A DNA stretch of 64,000 nt from Fibrisoma limi BUZ 3 (GTDB taxonomy: Bacteria; Bacteroidota; Bacteroidia; Cytophagales; Spirosomataceae): NCBI RefSeq assembly GCF_000296815.2, contig NZ_CAIT01000005.1:434001-498000 (forward strand). Reading direction: 5' to 3'. Shown here piece by piece: positions 43,201-53,340 of this stretch. Made by a program: the position numbers and the translations under genes. The number at the start of each line of letters is the position of its first letter. Positions within the stretch are counted from its first letter, which is position 1. The notes beneath the pieces were generated by a model. It did no database searches, was not told the DNA's origin, and saw nothing but the letters and a program-made list of their open reading frames with translations.

Positions 43201-43439
43201 GCTGGCTGATCGATGGTAGCTACCTGAACATACGGACCGTAACGCTGTCGTATGGCTTACCAAGCACCTTGGCCCGCAAACTGTTCCTTAACAATGCTCA
43301 GGTTTACGTCAGTGGTGAGAACTTCCTGATTCTGTCGCGTCGGAAGGGTATGAACGCCCAGCAAAACTTCGGCGGTACAACCGGCAACGTATTCAGCTCG
43401 GCCAAGAGCCTGGTTCTGGGTCTATCACTAACGCTCTAA
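40257..43439 (+). CDS. SusC/RagA family TonB-linked outer membrane protein
   Basis: 1060 residues. Signal peptide (LCLLLVSLCGQVALAQ), an N-terminal carboxypeptidase-D-like domain (VTGTVTADDGSAIPGATVVL), then the plug with the SusC signature (NDPLYVVDGVPY, LKDAASTALYGSRAANGVVV), then a 22-strand barrel ending in GLSLTL. It imports oligosaccharides or peptides captured by the SusD protein encoded 15 bases downstream. There is no linked glycosidase, sigma/anti-sigma pair or hybrid sensor, so the substrate cannot be inferred. Confidence 0.96.
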   Translation: MRKFLQVLCLLLVSLCGQVALAQDRIVTGTVTADDGSAIPGATVVLKGTKRGTNTNADGQFRIEAPADGRLVISFVGYATQEVAVGNQTNFSIQLMSDASNLEEVIVTTFGTAKRASFTGSAGVISDEQLKKRPITNFAQALAGSAPGIQTTAGSGQPGTAPTIRIRGFGSISSGNDPLYVVDGVPYTASIANLNTQDIESITVLKDAASTALYGSRAANGVVVVTTKKGQKDRSSISVNMTKGVNTRALPEYDRVGPDQYYPLMWEQYRNSVAYRATNPVSLSAANLDATNRLGSLVGYNVYDVPFNQLVNTDGQMNPNARLIYSPDDLNWEKPLMRQGNRDEVNLSFSGGQEKSDYFLSAGYLSDKGFLIRSDYKRYTARLNVNSQVKPWFRTGANLSTTIIRSNQADVPADGGTTFVNPFFFSRTMGPIFPVYAYDPANPGQFLTLPNGQRRWDYGNLTSLGLPSRPQYGGRHAIAETLLNQNYFRRNTFGARGFAEITFLKDFKFSTNIGADLTNTNVVTFGNPEIGDGAPAGRATHEFENISSYNLNQLLNYNKSFGPHTIDVLLGHENFQVNDNYLTGSRSQQILDGNVELINFTTTTNLNSVYNVRRVEGFFSRFNYDYNQKYFLSGSVRRDGSSKFYSDVRWGNFYSISGAWRLDQEAFIQAIPTINLLKLRSSYGQTGNDGGGNTADGAAISYYAWQPLYALSWNNATEAGILQSSLGNSALVWEKNSQFDVALEFGLFRNRVSGTVEYFNRQSSNLIFAVPLPLSSGVQTVTRNIGTMFNRGIEVELGVEPVRTKDFTWRIDLNATKIQNRITKMPEENPEIIDGTKKLAVGTSIYDFWLRDYQGVRSETGEVLYRANTYVAANSFITEAGDTLTTNVNNARFSYHGSSIPKLTGGITNTFTFKGITLSGLLVYQIGGKVYDGAYAALMSAGGYGSAKSTDILRRWQKPGDVTDVPRMDAGRTADFDAASSRWLIDGSYLNIRTVTLSYGLPSTLARKLFLNNAQVYVSGENFLILSRRKGMNAQQNFGGTTGNVFSSAKSLVLGLSLTL

Positions 43440-43454
43440 ACTTCAGACAAACCA

Positions 43455-44933
43455 ATGAAAATTAGATTATTAACTATATTGATTGCGCTGGGGGTATTAT
43501 CAACTTCATGCAGCGAAGAGTACCTGGAGACGTCTCCTACCGGTAGTGTTGATGCCGCTGCGGCCTACGCCACCACCAAAAATGCCGCGGCAGCCATCAA
43601 TGGTATCTACCGGGCGATGGTCGTACGTTATCTTGGTTCGCAGGGCCATTTTGGTCATCCGGCCATGATGATCATCATGGATGTCATGGGGGAGGACCTG
43701 GTATTTAGTAACTCCTCTAATAACTGGCATTTTGGCGAACAGCGTTGGACGAGCCACCGCTCCGAAGTGGGTACCATGTCCGAATTTGGGTATTTACTTT
43801 ATTACCGGCTCATTGGTAATGCCAACATTGCTGTCGCTAACGTCGATAATGCGGCTGGTACTGATGCTGAACGGAAACAATTGAAAGGTGAGGCACTGGC
43901 GCTGCGGGCGTTCTCGTATTTCAACCTGGTACAGCTCTACGGAAAACGTTACGATGGAGCGGCCAAGCCAAACAGTCAGCTTGCAGTTCCGCTCGTCTTA
44001 ACGCCTACAACTGAAGGTTTGCCTCGGGCCACGGTTGAAGATGTGTACACCCAGATCAACAAAGATCTGACAGAAGCGGCTGGGTTGCTGACTACGTCGC
44101 GTTCGTTCAAGTCACACATCAACATCGATGTGGTAAAAGGTTTTCAGGCACGTGTAGCGCTGACCCAGCAGAACTGGGCCGATGCGGCTAAGTACGCGGC
44201 TGAGGCCCGTAAGAGCTATACGTTGATGTCTGTGGCTCAGTACCAGGAAGGCTTTGCTGATATTGCAAACCCGGAATGGATGTGGGGCTTTGATCACCTC
44301 GAAGATCAGTCAGAATTTTTTGGTGCGTATCACTCGTACATCTCCTGCAATTTCAACTCTACCAACATCCGGGCAACGCCCAAGTTGATCAATAATCTGT
44401 TGTATGACCAGATTCCATCAACGGACGTACGGTCGAAAATGTGGGTAAAAGCGCCAACTACGGCTAACTCGGTGGTGCCGCCGGGCGGTATTCGCGCACC
44501 GTACATGAACCAGAAGTTCCGGTTGCCGGGTACACCGTCGACCAGTACCATGGGCGATATTCCGTATATGCGGTCGGCAGAAATGTACTTGATCGAAGCC
44601 GAAGCGCTGGCTCGTCAGGGTAAGGATGCCGATGCGGCTAAGGTTCTGTTTGATCTAGTCAGCAAGCGTGATCCGTCGTACAAGCAATCGACCAGCACCG
44701 GCACCAAGCTCATCGATGAGATCCTGTTCAACCGTCGTATTGAACTGTGGGGTGAAGGGTTCCGGTTCCTTGACCTGAAGCGGATGAATCTACCGCTGAA
44801 CCGCAACGGTGCCAACCACAACCCGGCTGTAGCCGTCCTGTTCGACGTACCAGCCGGCGACAAGCAGTGGGAGTTCCTGATCCCACGCCGTGAAATTAAC
44901 GCCAACAAAGCCATCGAGCAGAATCCGTTGTAA
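43455..44933 (+). CDS. SusD/RagB family nutrient-binding outer membrane lipoprotein
   Basis: 492 residues with a lipobox (ILIALGVLSTSC). The N-terminal YLETSPTGSVDAAAAYATTK and the TPR-like helices (LKGEALALRAFSYFNLVQLY) are typical, as is the C-terminal ERRIELWGEG-type motif (FNRRIELWGEGFRFLDLKRM). It sits as a lid over the SusC channel. It is cotranscribed with SusC and ends at a strong terminator. Confidence 0.95.
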   Translation: MKIRLLTILIALGVLSTSCSEEYLETSPTGSVDAAAAYATTKNAAAAINGIYRAMVVRYLGSQGHFGHPAMMIIMDVMGEDLVFSNSSNNWHFGEQRWTSHRSEVGTMSEFGYLLYYRLIGNANIAVANVDNAAGTDAERKQLKGEALALRAFSYFNLVQLYGKRYDGAAKPNSQLAVPLVLTPTTEGLPRATVEDVYTQINKDLTEAAGLLTTSRSFKSHINIDVVKGFQARVALTQQNWADAAKYAAEARKSYTLMSVAQYQEGFADIANPEWMWGFDHLEDQSEFFGAYHSYISCNFNSTNIRATPKLINNLLYDQIPSTDVRSKMWVKAPTTANSVVPPGGIRAPYMNQKFRLPGTPSTSTMGDIPYMRSAEMYLIEAEALARQGKDADAAKVLFDLVSKRDPSYKQSTSTGTKLIDEILFNRRIELWGEGFRFLDLKRMNLPLNRNGANHNPAVAVLFDVPAGDKQWEFLIPRREINANKAIEQNPL

Positions 44934-44949
44934 GAGGCTAAGGCATTAT

Positions 44950-44995
44950 AAAAATAAGGGGCCTGACCAATCTTGGTCAGGCCCCTTATTTTTAT
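44950..44995 (+). terminator. Intrinsic terminator of the SusC/SusD operon
   Basis: AAAAATAAGGGGCCTGACC pairs with GGTCAGGCCCCTTATTTTT across a 6-base loop, 17 bases after the SusD stop codon. Confidence 0.9.
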
Positions 44996-45103
44996 TCCAG
45001 TCTCATTTTGGTACAGCAAATTACCCCAAACCTACTCAGAGTTATCAGACTCCTGTTGTATAAAATCTACCGCAATTGGCAAAGACAGAAGAGACCGTTA
45101 AAT

Positions 45104-45141
45104 ACAAAACAGCCCCAACCGTTCGGCTGGGGCTGTTTTGT
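45104..45141 (-). terminator. Intrinsic terminator of groESL
   Basis: ACAAAACAGCCCCA (45104-45117) pairs with TGGGGCTGTTTTGT (45128-45141). It lies 20 bases after the groEL stop codon on the minus strand. Confidence 0.88.
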
Positions 45142-45160
45142 AAAGTAGTAAGGCGCAGGA

Positions 45161-46813
<1,653 letters not shown>

Positions 46814-46882
46814 TTAAGGAACTAAATCGGATCGCTTCGCGAAGCGAACGTTTACCGTTTCAAGTACTGAAACGAAGGTGAA

Positions 46883-47179
46883 TTAGAGAATGGCGAAAAT
46901 GTCAGATTCGCGCATAATCAGGTACTCTTTGCCATCGACAGTGATTTCCGTACCGGCGTATTTGCCGTACAGCACTGTGTCACCAACTTGTACCGTCAGG
47001 GGCTCATCTTTCTTGCCAGGTCCTACAGCGACAACTGTACCGCGCTGGGGTTTTTCTTTAGCCGTGTCAGGGATGATGATCCCGAACGAGGTCTTTTCTT
47101 CGGCCGGGGCGGCTTCTACCAGAACCCGGTCTGCCAGCGGTCTCACGTTCACTTTAACGCTTTCCGTTTCTGCTACCAT
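46883..47179 (-). CDS. groES: Co-chaperonin GroES
   Basis: 98 residues from the ATG at 47179. The frame runs further upstream to a TTG, but those 32 residues are not GroES-like. Motifs are [20 protein letters not shown], the mobile loop before [17 protein letters not shown], and [14 protein letters not shown]. It caps GroEL. The upstream region has CTGCCAAATTTTCAG near 47270, similar to a palindrome before miaB. Confidence 0.97.
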   Translation of the reverse strand: MVAETESVKVNVRPLADRVLVEAAPAEEKTSFGIIIPDTAKEKPQRGTVVAVGPGKKDEPLTVQVGDTVLYGKYAGTEITVDGKEYLIMRESDIFAIL

Positions 47180-47430
47180 GATAATGAGATGATTAAGGTT
47201 AATAAATTGTTTGTGTGCAACATTAAGTGACGCTTTCCGCCTGCCAACTTCTGTGCCAAACCTCCAATCTGCCAAATTTTCAGTGTTTAGCCTGACATCT
47301 GGTCAATCGCTGCAACTGCTTGGCGTTTCTAAGGCACTCTTCCAATTCCGGCAAATAGAATTTGGTCAAACCAGAATCTTTTATTAGTTTACTGAAAGAG
47401 TACGCTTAATCGAATACGCATTTTTGGCTT

Positions 47431-48138
47431 ATGAAACAGTTACAGCCTGACTGGTTTGCACAAGGCTGGATCGATGCCGAGTATCAGAAATATGTCGTCT
47501 TGGCATACCTGCAGGCGGTCCAGCGGAATTTTACTGACAAAAAACTATGTCCGGATTTGCCAGAATTACGCAGTCATTATGACAACGGACTTCGTTTTTC
47601 GAGGGGCAAAGGTACGTTAAATGCCGCGTTCCCCAAACGAATCAGCCGAATAACAGGTCGCCCACCCCGAATTGAGTATGAATCCGAGGTAACGGACGAT
47701 GAGTACATGGCTGAAATGGACGCGATTATGGATTTTGCGCTGCCTCGTTTTCAGGCTACCCTGAACGAAGGCGAACAAATCTGGGCTGATATCGCGACAT
47801 CATTGACCTTAACGCCCGTTGGGTTGCTGCCGTTACGTCCGGAAGAAGGGTACCTGTTCCTGCACGCAACGAATCAATCCGAAACCCAGGTGTATTATTT
47901 CTGCCTGACACTCTATTCTAATCAGGAGCCGGGCGGGCGCATGGTGCAGTTGCGGTTCCTCGAAGTAGTTCGGAAGAGCCTGGTCAATACGTTCGAAAAC
48001 GTAAAACTAGACCTGATCCGGCGACATCGGTCTCTGCCTAATCCTGCCGCATTTATGTTGGAAAGCCGGCGGCATTATCCCGTGCAGGAGACCCTGCTCC
48101 CGATTGCCCGCCAGTTGCTGGCCCGGGCCGTAGCGTAG
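47431..48138 (+). CDS. Conserved hypothetical protein
   Basis: 235 residues, cytoplasmic, with no signal or membrane segment. I know of no domain name. Seen are an N-terminal YVVLAYLQAVQRNFTDKKL, a helical middle (DEYMAEMDAIMDFALPRFQA) and a C-terminal mixed segment (ESRRHYPVQETLLPIARQLL). Proteins of this type occur widely in Cytophagales. It is divergent from groES and ends at a terminator, so it is probably monocistronic. It sits beside the chaperonin genes, but nothing shows a functional link. Confidence 0.8.
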   Translation: MKQLQPDWFAQGWIDAEYQKYVVLAYLQAVQRNFTDKKLCPDLPELRSHYDNGLRFSRGKGTLNAAFPKRISRITGRPPRIEYESEVTDDEYMAEMDAIMDFALPRFQATLNEGEQIWADIATSLTLTPVGLLPLRPEEGYLFLHATNQSETQVYYFCLTLYSNQEPGGRMVQLRFLEVVRKSLVNTFENVKLDLIRRHRSLPNPAAFMLESRRHYPVQETLLPIARQLLARAVA

Positions 48139-48155
48139 CCGGTGCCGACTGAACT

Positions 48156-48186
48156 AAAAAAGCCGACCTTGGGCCGGCTTTTTCGT
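48156..48186. terminator. Bidirectional intrinsic terminator
   Basis: AAAAAAGCCGACC and GGCCGGCTTTTT form a short stem between the convergent hypothetical gene and secG. Confidence 0.8.
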
Positions 48187-48200
48187 GTTAATGCCTTTAC

Positions 48201-48599
48201 TTATCGCTGGGGAGTCAGTGCTGAAGTTGAAGCGCCGGGAGTGGCTGCTCCTGGAGCGGCCTGGCTGGGCGCAGCGCCCGGAGCAGGCTGCGTGTTCGGT
48301 GCCGCAGCACCCGGAAGTGTCTGCGTCTGTGCGCGGTCAACGTTGACACTGTTGATACCGGCATTTCCTCCTTTATCAATCATGATGTACGACGCGAGCG
48401 TCAGTACCATTACACCGATACCAAGCCCCCACGTAATCTGTTCCAGCAGGTCGGTTGTTTTCTTGACGCCCATTAACTGGTTGGAGCCCAGCCCGCCGAA
48501 TTCACCGGCCAGTCCGCCACCTTTTGAGTTTTGAATCAACACAATCAAAATCAACAGGACAGTCAGAATACAAATCAAAATAACAATTGCCGTTACCAT
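48201..48599 (-). CDS. secG: Preprotein translocase subunit SecG
   Basis: 132 residues. Two helices (VILICILTVLLILIVLIQNS at the N-terminus and LGIGVMVLTLASYIMI about 55-70) flank the SecG motif GGGLAGEFGGLGSNQLMG. The C-terminal tail is a long Pro/Ala-rich low-complexity segment (AAPNTQPAPGAAPSQAAPG), as in other Bacteroidota. It stabilises SecYEG during export. It closes the run miaB - sigma-54 activator - lptE - TPR gene - secG. Confidence 0.94.
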   Translation of the reverse strand: MVTAIVILICILTVLLILIVLIQNSKGGGLAGEFGGLGSNQLMGVKKTTDLLEQITWGLGIGVMVLTLASYIMIDKGGNAGINSVNVDRAQTQTLPGAAAPNTQPAPGAAPSQAAPGAATPGASTSALTPQR

Positions 48600-48655
48600 G
48601 TACGAAGTTTACAGTTTTCTATTAGTTAGTTTCCAGTTCGATTGAAAAGCGCAAA

Positions 48656-49531
48656 CTACTCGTTTGATGTAACTTGGCTTCCGGTAAGTTCACTGATTTT
48701 TGCCGCAAAGTACGCTTTTTTCTGGGGATTTTTCAAGATAAGCTGCTGGTAGATTTCAATGGCTTTGTCAATCTTACCCTGTTTCTGGAGGATAATGGCA
48801 AACGCTTCGGTTACCAGCACGCCCTTCGCGACCGTTTGACTACGTTTGGTCAGGTCTTCCTGCGGTTCGTTCGTATCAGTCACTTTGTTACGAATGCGCG
48901 GAATCTGCGGCTCGTTCTGAATAAAACTATCAATCAGATCCTGCTGCCGCTGCCGTTCCGGGTCAGCCGAAGACGTAGCGGGTTCAACAGTCGGATCGGC
49001 AGTTTGTTGGGCCAGATCGTGCTGTAGATTGGTTTCAACCAGGGTCGGATCGTCAGGGGTAGGTGTAGTAACGGCCGACTCCGGCGACGACTGGTTACCA
49101 CTGGTCACGTCGAGCGAAGCGGGTTCGGGCAGACGAATGAGCGGCATCTTGGGAAAACCGTTGCTCAGCCCGGCTTTCGACTTGAACAGGGCGTAACTTT
49201 CCTGCTGGTAATCCTCCGGAATCGGTACGTGTCGGGCCGACAGTTCGTTCAGCTTCGTCAGTAAATTATCCGACCACTGAAATTCGTTGTCGATCAATTT
49301 ACGTAATGCGTTTCGGCTAAGCGCATACGCAGCCGCCTGTCGAACGTAGGTGATGGTATGAGCCGTCTGGCCTTTCTGATGCACGGAAGCTGCCTTGGCC
49401 GCCAGTGTGTGAAGCGCCTGACAGTAAGGAAACGCTTGCAGACTTTCCTTCATCTGCGCAAAATCGGTAGACGTCAGGTCATCCGGATGGGTGACCCAGT
49501 ACGAAAAGGTTTCCTTATCAAGTACTTGCAT
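48656..49531 (-). CDS. TPR-containing conserved hypothetical protein
   Basis: 291 residues, cytoplasmic. The N-terminus (SLQAFPYCQALHTLAAKAAS) is helical, the middle is a low-complexity Pro/Ser/Thr/Asp linker, and the C-terminal 60 residues form a tetratricopeptide unit (FAIILQKQGKIDKAIEIYQQ, then LILKNPQKKAYFAAKI). It is conserved between lptE and secG in this phylum. The role is unknown. It has its own promoter (49564-49593) 33 bases before the start. Confidence 0.85.
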   Translation of the reverse strand: MQVLDKETFSYWVTHPDDLTSTDFAQMKESLQAFPYCQALHTLAAKAASVHQKGQTAHTITYVRQAAAYALSRNALRKLIDNEFQWSDNLLTKLNELSARHVPIPEDYQQESYALFKSKAGLSNGFPKMPLIRLPEPASLDVTSGNQSSPESAVTTPTPDDPTLVETNLQHDLAQQTADPTVEPATSSADPERQRQQDLIDSFIQNEPQIPRIRNKVTDTNEPQEDLTKRSQTVAKGVLVTEAFAIILQKQGKIDKAIEIYQQLILKNPQKKAYFAAKISELTGSQVTSNE

Positions 49532-49563
49532 GGAACTGAGAGGACTGTGTCGGTTCGTAAAGC

Positions 49564-49593
49564 CGAATGTACGAAATTAACAATGTCCGACAA
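49564..49593 (-). promoter_or_regulatory. Bacteroidota-type promoter of the TPR gene
   Basis: On the minus strand TTG (49593-49591) is 19 bases before TACATTCG (49571-49564), one base off TAnnTTTG. The predicted start is near 49557. Confidence 0.45.
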
Positions 49594-49657
49594 TAGAAAA
49601 AAGCGGTTTGTCGTGGCTATAAACCACAAATAGGTACAAGTGGCGAGAGTTGGCCGA

Positions 49658-50260
49658 TTACCAGTCGGCGGCCGTTTTGTTGAATATGTCGAGGACAATC
49701 TGGTCCAGGATTCGCGGAATCAGCCGGCTTTCGTTCTGGCTCAGGGTCTGGTTTTGCGGAAAATCCTGGTAGAATGAGAACGACTGTTCGAAGTTTTTGC
49801 TTTCGTCTTTGTTGTTATAAAAACGAACCAGCACCGTAATCTGCAACCGGTTCACACCGGCCTGGTCCTGCGCCGTGGGCGCTACGGCCAGCAGATCATA
49901 GCCCGTAATGCTGCCCTCCAGCACGAGGTCTCCATTGTTAGGCACTACTTTCAGGTTCGTGTACCGCTGATAGTACTCCCGTAGCCGCTCGTTGAACGTA
50001 AGCGGCAGGTTGGCTGGTCCCCCGGCTGTGGCCAACGTGAAGTTGTTGATCGTGATGCTTTTAACATCCGGCGACAGGGTCGACCCGGTAAACGAATAAA
50101 TTCGGCAACTGGTGGTCGACAAACAAAGGAAGGCGACTAACAGGAACGCTTTCAGGGTAAAGTTTCCTACTATCCTGTTGTAGTGGGATAACCAGTTTGC
50201 TGCCCGGCCATGATCGGAAAACAGAAAACCGTAAACAGAAAACTTGTTTCTATTCCTCAT
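49658..50260 (-). CDS. LptE family lipoprotein (LPS assembly)
   Basis: About 200 residues from the ATG at 50260. The real start is uncertain: a lipobox (LLVAFLCLSTTSC) follows at about residue 50, and the 30 residues before it are partly encoded by intergenic-repeat-like sequence (GTTTACGGTTTTCTGTTT). The mature part has the LptE pattern (KSITINNFTLATAGGPANLP, LVLEGSITGYDLLAV). With LptD it inserts LPS into the outer membrane. The start overlaps the sigma-54 activator gene by 11 bases. Confidence 0.85.
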   Translation of the reverse strand: MRNRNKFSVYGFLFSDHGRAANWLSHYNRIVGNFTLKAFLLVAFLCLSTTSCRIYSFTGSTLSPDVKSITINNFTLATAGGPANLPLTFNERLREYYQRYTNLKVVPNNGDLVLEGSITGYDLLAVAPTAQDQAGVNRLQITVLVRFYNNKDESKNFEQSFSFYQDFPQNQTLSQNESRLIPRILDQIVLDIFNKTAADW

Positions 50261-51611
50261 CAATCTGATACTGTTTGATTTTCCGGTACAGGGTTCGCTC
50301 GGAAATGCCGAGTGCCTGCGCGGCATATTTGCGTTTGTTGTTATTCCGCCGGAGGGCCTTTACGATCATTTCTTTTTCCTGCCGTTCGAGCGAGAGCGAA
50401 TCGTCATCTTCGGTTTCGTGCGTTACGTCTTCGATGGCTACGTCGTTTATATCGCCGTCGACATCATCAAAAATCTGCACGGGCGGATGATACGATTCGG
50501 TAGGGGAAGGGGGTGGGCCGTCAGCCCGTTCGGCTCGGGTCAGCGAGGGCAGGTAACGTGGCTCACCGTCGGCTGTTCCAGTCAGTGGACGGCCATCACC
50601 GTCGGGAATGGAGTCGAACAACTCCTTGTGGTTATTCAATACCTGCCGACCGTACTGCTCATTACCCAGCATATCGCGCACGAGTCGCTTCAGGTCATTC
50701 ATATCCCGGCGCATGTCGAACAGCACTTTATACAGTAGTTCGCGCTCCGAAAAATTATCGCCGGTGGCATTACCTGCCTGGGGCGATAGCATCGGCATAC
50801 GAGTCGTGGTCTGTTGCGGTTGGGGCAGGTATCGTGTCAGTGTTTCGGAACCAATCGGCTGATCCTGATTGGATTCAAGGATTGAAATCTGTTCGGCGAT
50901 GTTTTTCAACTGCCGGATATTGCCCGGAAACGGGTAACTGAGCAGTATCTGCTTGGCTGCATCAGTCAGTTGAATGGGGTTTATACGGTACCGTTCGGCG
51001 AAGTCGGTGGTGAACTTACGGAACAGCAGTTCGATGTCGGTACCCCGTTCGCGCAGGGGCGGCACAAAAATGGGGACCGTATTGAGTCGGTAATATAAGT
51101 CTTCACGAAACTTACCGTTCTCAACCGCAGCCAGCAAATTAACGTTCGTGGCGGCCACAACGCGCACGTCGGTTTTCTGAACCTTTGAGGAACCAACGCG
51201 AATAAACTCGCCGTTTTCGAGCACCCGAAGCAGCCGGGCCTGCGTACCCATCGGCATCTCACCAATCTCGTCGAGAAAGATGGTGCCGCCGTTGGTGGTT
51301 TCAAAATAACCCTTACGCTGGTCAACGGCCCCGGTAAATGAGCCTTTTTCGTGGCCGAACAGTTCGGAATCGATGGTTCCCTCCGGAATAGCTCCGCAGT
51401 TAATAGCTATAAACTGACCGTGTTTCCGGGCGCTCAGGCTGTGGATGATCTTGGAAAACGATTCTTTACCGCTCCCGCTTTCGCCCGTAATGAGTACGGT
51501 CAGGTCGGTAGCCGACACCTGCATAGCTACATTAATGGCGTAGTTCAGGGCTGGTGCGTTACCAATTATACCGAAGCGTTGTTTTACGCTCTGAATTTCT
51601 TGCAGATTCAT
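50250..51611 (-). CDS. Sigma-54-dependent Fis-type transcriptional activator (no receiver domain)
   Basis: 453 residues. The AAA+ domain starts almost at the N-terminus: Walker A GESGSGKE (43-50), sigma-54 loop GSFTGA (90-95; usual GAFTGA), Walker B GGTIFLDEIGEM (109-120) and the Arg-finger region. A long low-complexity acidic linker (about 330-410) leads to a Fis-type HTH (YAAQALGISERTLYRKIKQY). With no receiver or PAS domain, control is by another route. It is a standard neighbour of lptE/secG in Bacteroidota. It could read the UAS sites at 958 and 10400, but nothing links them directly. Confidence 0.93.
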   Translation of the reverse strand: MNLQEIQSVKQRFGIIGNAPALNYAINVAMQVSATDLTVLITGESGSGKESFSKIIHSLSARKHGQFIAINCGAIPEGTIDSELFGHEKGSFTGAVDQRKGYFETTNGGTIFLDEIGEMPMGTQARLLRVLENGEFIRVGSSKVQKTDVRVVAATNVNLLAAVENGKFREDLYYRLNTVPIFVPPLRERGTDIELLFRKFTTDFAERYRINPIQLTDAAKQILLSYPFPGNIRQLKNIAEQISILESNQDQPIGSETLTRYLPQPQQTTTRMPMLSPQAGNATGDNFSERELLYKVLFDMRRDMNDLKRLVRDMLGNEQYGRQVLNNHKELFDSIPDGDGRPLTGTADGEPRYLPSLTRAERADGPPPSPTESYHPPVQIFDDVDGDINDVAIEDVTHETEDDDSLSLERQEKEMIVKALRRNNNKRKYAAQALGISERTLYRKIKQYQIDEE

Positions 51612-51616
51612 TATAG

Positions 51617-51690
51617 TTTGAGGTTTGTAGTTCGTAGTTTGTAGCTAGACTTGAGTAGCAACTACAAACCAAAAACTACGAACTAACCCA
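51617..51690. repeat. Snap-back repeat of TTTGTAG/TTCGTAG heptads
   Basis: The left side reads GGTTTGTAG TTCGTAG TTTGTAG. The right side (CAACTACAAACC, then ACTACGAACTAACCC) is complementary with gaps. It uses the same unit as the repeat at 15511-15603 and overlaps the miaB stop. Confidence 0.65.
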
Positions 51691-53110
51691 CCACTTCGCC
51701 CAGCAGCGTGGCGGCTGTGCAGTCCGTCACCAGTACGTTGACGTACTGACCTTTCTGCAAATCACCTTTGGGAAAGACCACCATTTTGTTCTGGTCGTTG
51801 CGGCCGCACAGGAAGTCGTCGGAGCGTTTGGAGGTTCCTTCAATCAATACCCGCTGCACTTTACCGACATGCCGACGGTTACGTTCGGCTGAGTGCTGCT
51901 GCTGCAAGGCGATGATCTCGTTCAGGCGACGTTTTTTAACGTCCTCCGGAATATCGTCGGTGTATTTCTTAGCCGCCAACGTACCGGGCCGCTCCGAATA
52001 GGCGAACATGTAGGCATAATCGTACCGGACGTATTCCATCAACGACAGCGTTTCCTGGTGTTCTTCTTCGGTTTCGGTGCAGAAGCCCGAAATCATATCG
52101 GTTGAAATACCGCAGTCTTCGCCCAGGATCCGGCGGATGCTGTTGATTTTTTCGATGTACCACGGCCGGTCGTAGGTTCGGTTCATCAGCTTCAAAACCC
52201 GGCTGTTGCCGCTTTGAGCGGGCAGGTGGATGTAGTTGCAGATGTTGTCGTACCGGGCCATCGTGTACAGCACCTCGTCAGTAATATCTTTGGGGTGCGA
52301 GGTCGAGAAACGAACGCGCAGATCGGGACTGATCAGGGCCACCCGCTCCAGCAACTGCGCGAAATTGACCGATTCGGTGCTGTCTTCGCTGGCCCATTTA
52401 TAGCTGTCAACGTTCTGGCCCAGCAACGTAACTTCTTTAAAACCATCGGCAAGCAGCGCTTCGGCTTCACGAACGATGCTGTGCGGATCGCGGCTTCGTT
52501 CGCGGCCACGCGTGAACGGCACCACGCAGAAGCTGCACATGTTGTCGCAGCCACGCATGATCGAAACAAAGGCGGTTACGCCATTGGAGTTGAGCCGGAT
52601 CGGCGCGATGTCGGCATAGGTTTCTTCCCGCGACAGGAAAACGTTCACGGCTTTCTGCCCGGATTCGGCTTCCTCGACCAGTTTCGGAATGTCGCGGTAG
52701 GCATCGGGGCCGGCCACAATGTCGACAACCTTTTCCTCTTCCAGCAGCTTGGTTTTAAGCCGCTCAGCCATGCAGCCGAGCATACCGACCAGCAGATCGG
52801 GCTTCCGGCGCTTGAGCGCGTTGAGGTGCTGGAGCCGGTTGCGAACTTTCTGCTCGGCATTCTCACGGATGGCGCAGGTATTCAGAAAAATCAGGTCCGC
52901 TTCTTCGGCCGATGAGGTTGTCGCAAAACCAGCATTGCGCATCACGGCGGCCACAATTTCGCTGTCGGCAAAATTCATCTGGCAACCATAGCTTTCGATA
53001 TACAGGCGTTTCTTTCCCGTTGCCAGTTCGTCTTCCGACGTCCGGGGCAGATCGATGGCTTCTTTATCCTCTGGTTGGAGTATAGTCAGTGTCTCAGCGA
53101 CTCGTTCCAT
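51683..53110 (-). CDS. miaB: tRNA-2-methylthio-N6-dimethylallyladenosine synthase MiaB
   Basis: About 475 residues from the ATG at 53110. The frame continues upstream to a TTG inside a repeat, which I consider spurious. The N-terminal UPF0004 cluster Cys are in [22 protein letters not shown] and [11 protein letters not shown]. The radical SAM motif is [20 protein letters not shown] (CxxxCxxC), and the C-terminal TRAM domain includes [18 protein letters not shown]. It methylthiolates i6A37 in tRNAs. It heads the minus-strand run leading to secG. Confidence 0.96.
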   Translation of the reverse strand: MERVAETLTILQPEDKEAIDLPRTSEDELATGKKRLYIESYGCQMNFADSEIVAAVMRNAGFATTSSAEEADLIFLNTCAIRENAEQKVRNRLQHLNALKRRKPDLLVGMLGCMAERLKTKLLEEEKVVDIVAGPDAYRDIPKLVEEAESGQKAVNVFLSREETYADIAPIRLNSNGVTAFVSIMRGCDNMCSFCVVPFTRGRERSRDPHSIVREAEALLADGFKEVTLLGQNVDSYKWASEDSTESVNFAQLLERVALISPDLRVRFSTSHPKDITDEVLYTMARYDNICNYIHLPAQSGNSRVLKLMNRTYDRPWYIEKINSIRRILGEDCGISTDMISGFCTETEEEHQETLSLMEYVRYDYAYMFAYSERPGTLAAKKYTDDIPEDVKKRRLNEIIALQQQHSAERNRRHVGKVQRVLIEGTSKRSDDFLCGRNDQNKMVVFPKGDLQKGQYVNVLVTDCTAATLLGEVVG

Positions 53111-53115
53111 GCTTC

Positions 53116-53215
53116 TCGTTACAGTTTCACGTTTCAGGTTCAAAATGCCGGGTTAGTGCAGTGACTGTGAATCAGCCGTTAAACCAACTGGCTCCCCTGG
53201 TTGGAACGTGAAACA
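53116..53215. repeat. Degenerate snap-back repeat of TTTCACG units upstream of miaB
   Basis: CAGTTTCACGTTTCAGGTT (about 53122-53140) is partly complementary to GGTTGGAACGTGAAAC (about 53199-53214). The left side has 7-base units TTTCACG TTTCAGG. Confidence 0.55.
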
Positions 53216-53238
53216 AATCAATAATTAGTATCGTGCCC

Positions 53239-53279
53239 CAAAATTACGAAAAATTAACGAAAATCTGCCAATTTGGCAG
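53239..53279 (-). promoter_or_regulatory. Promoter and palindrome upstream of miaB
   Basis: TAATTTTG (minus strand, 53246-53239) matches TAnnTTTG exactly, with TTG 22 bases upstream. CTGCCAATTTGGCAG (53265-53279) is a perfect palindrome over the -33 region. A related CTGCCAAATTTTCAG lies before groES near 47270. Confidence 0.4.
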
Positions 53280-53340
53280 AGTTAGGCTGGGTATGAATGA
53301 ACTTGAATAGGGAGAAACAATCAGATTTTCAGCATATTGT

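Noticed and set aside
47180-47430. CIRCE/HrcA element upstream of groES
   Set aside because: No TTAGCACTC-N9-GAGTGCTAA or near match is present in the gap.
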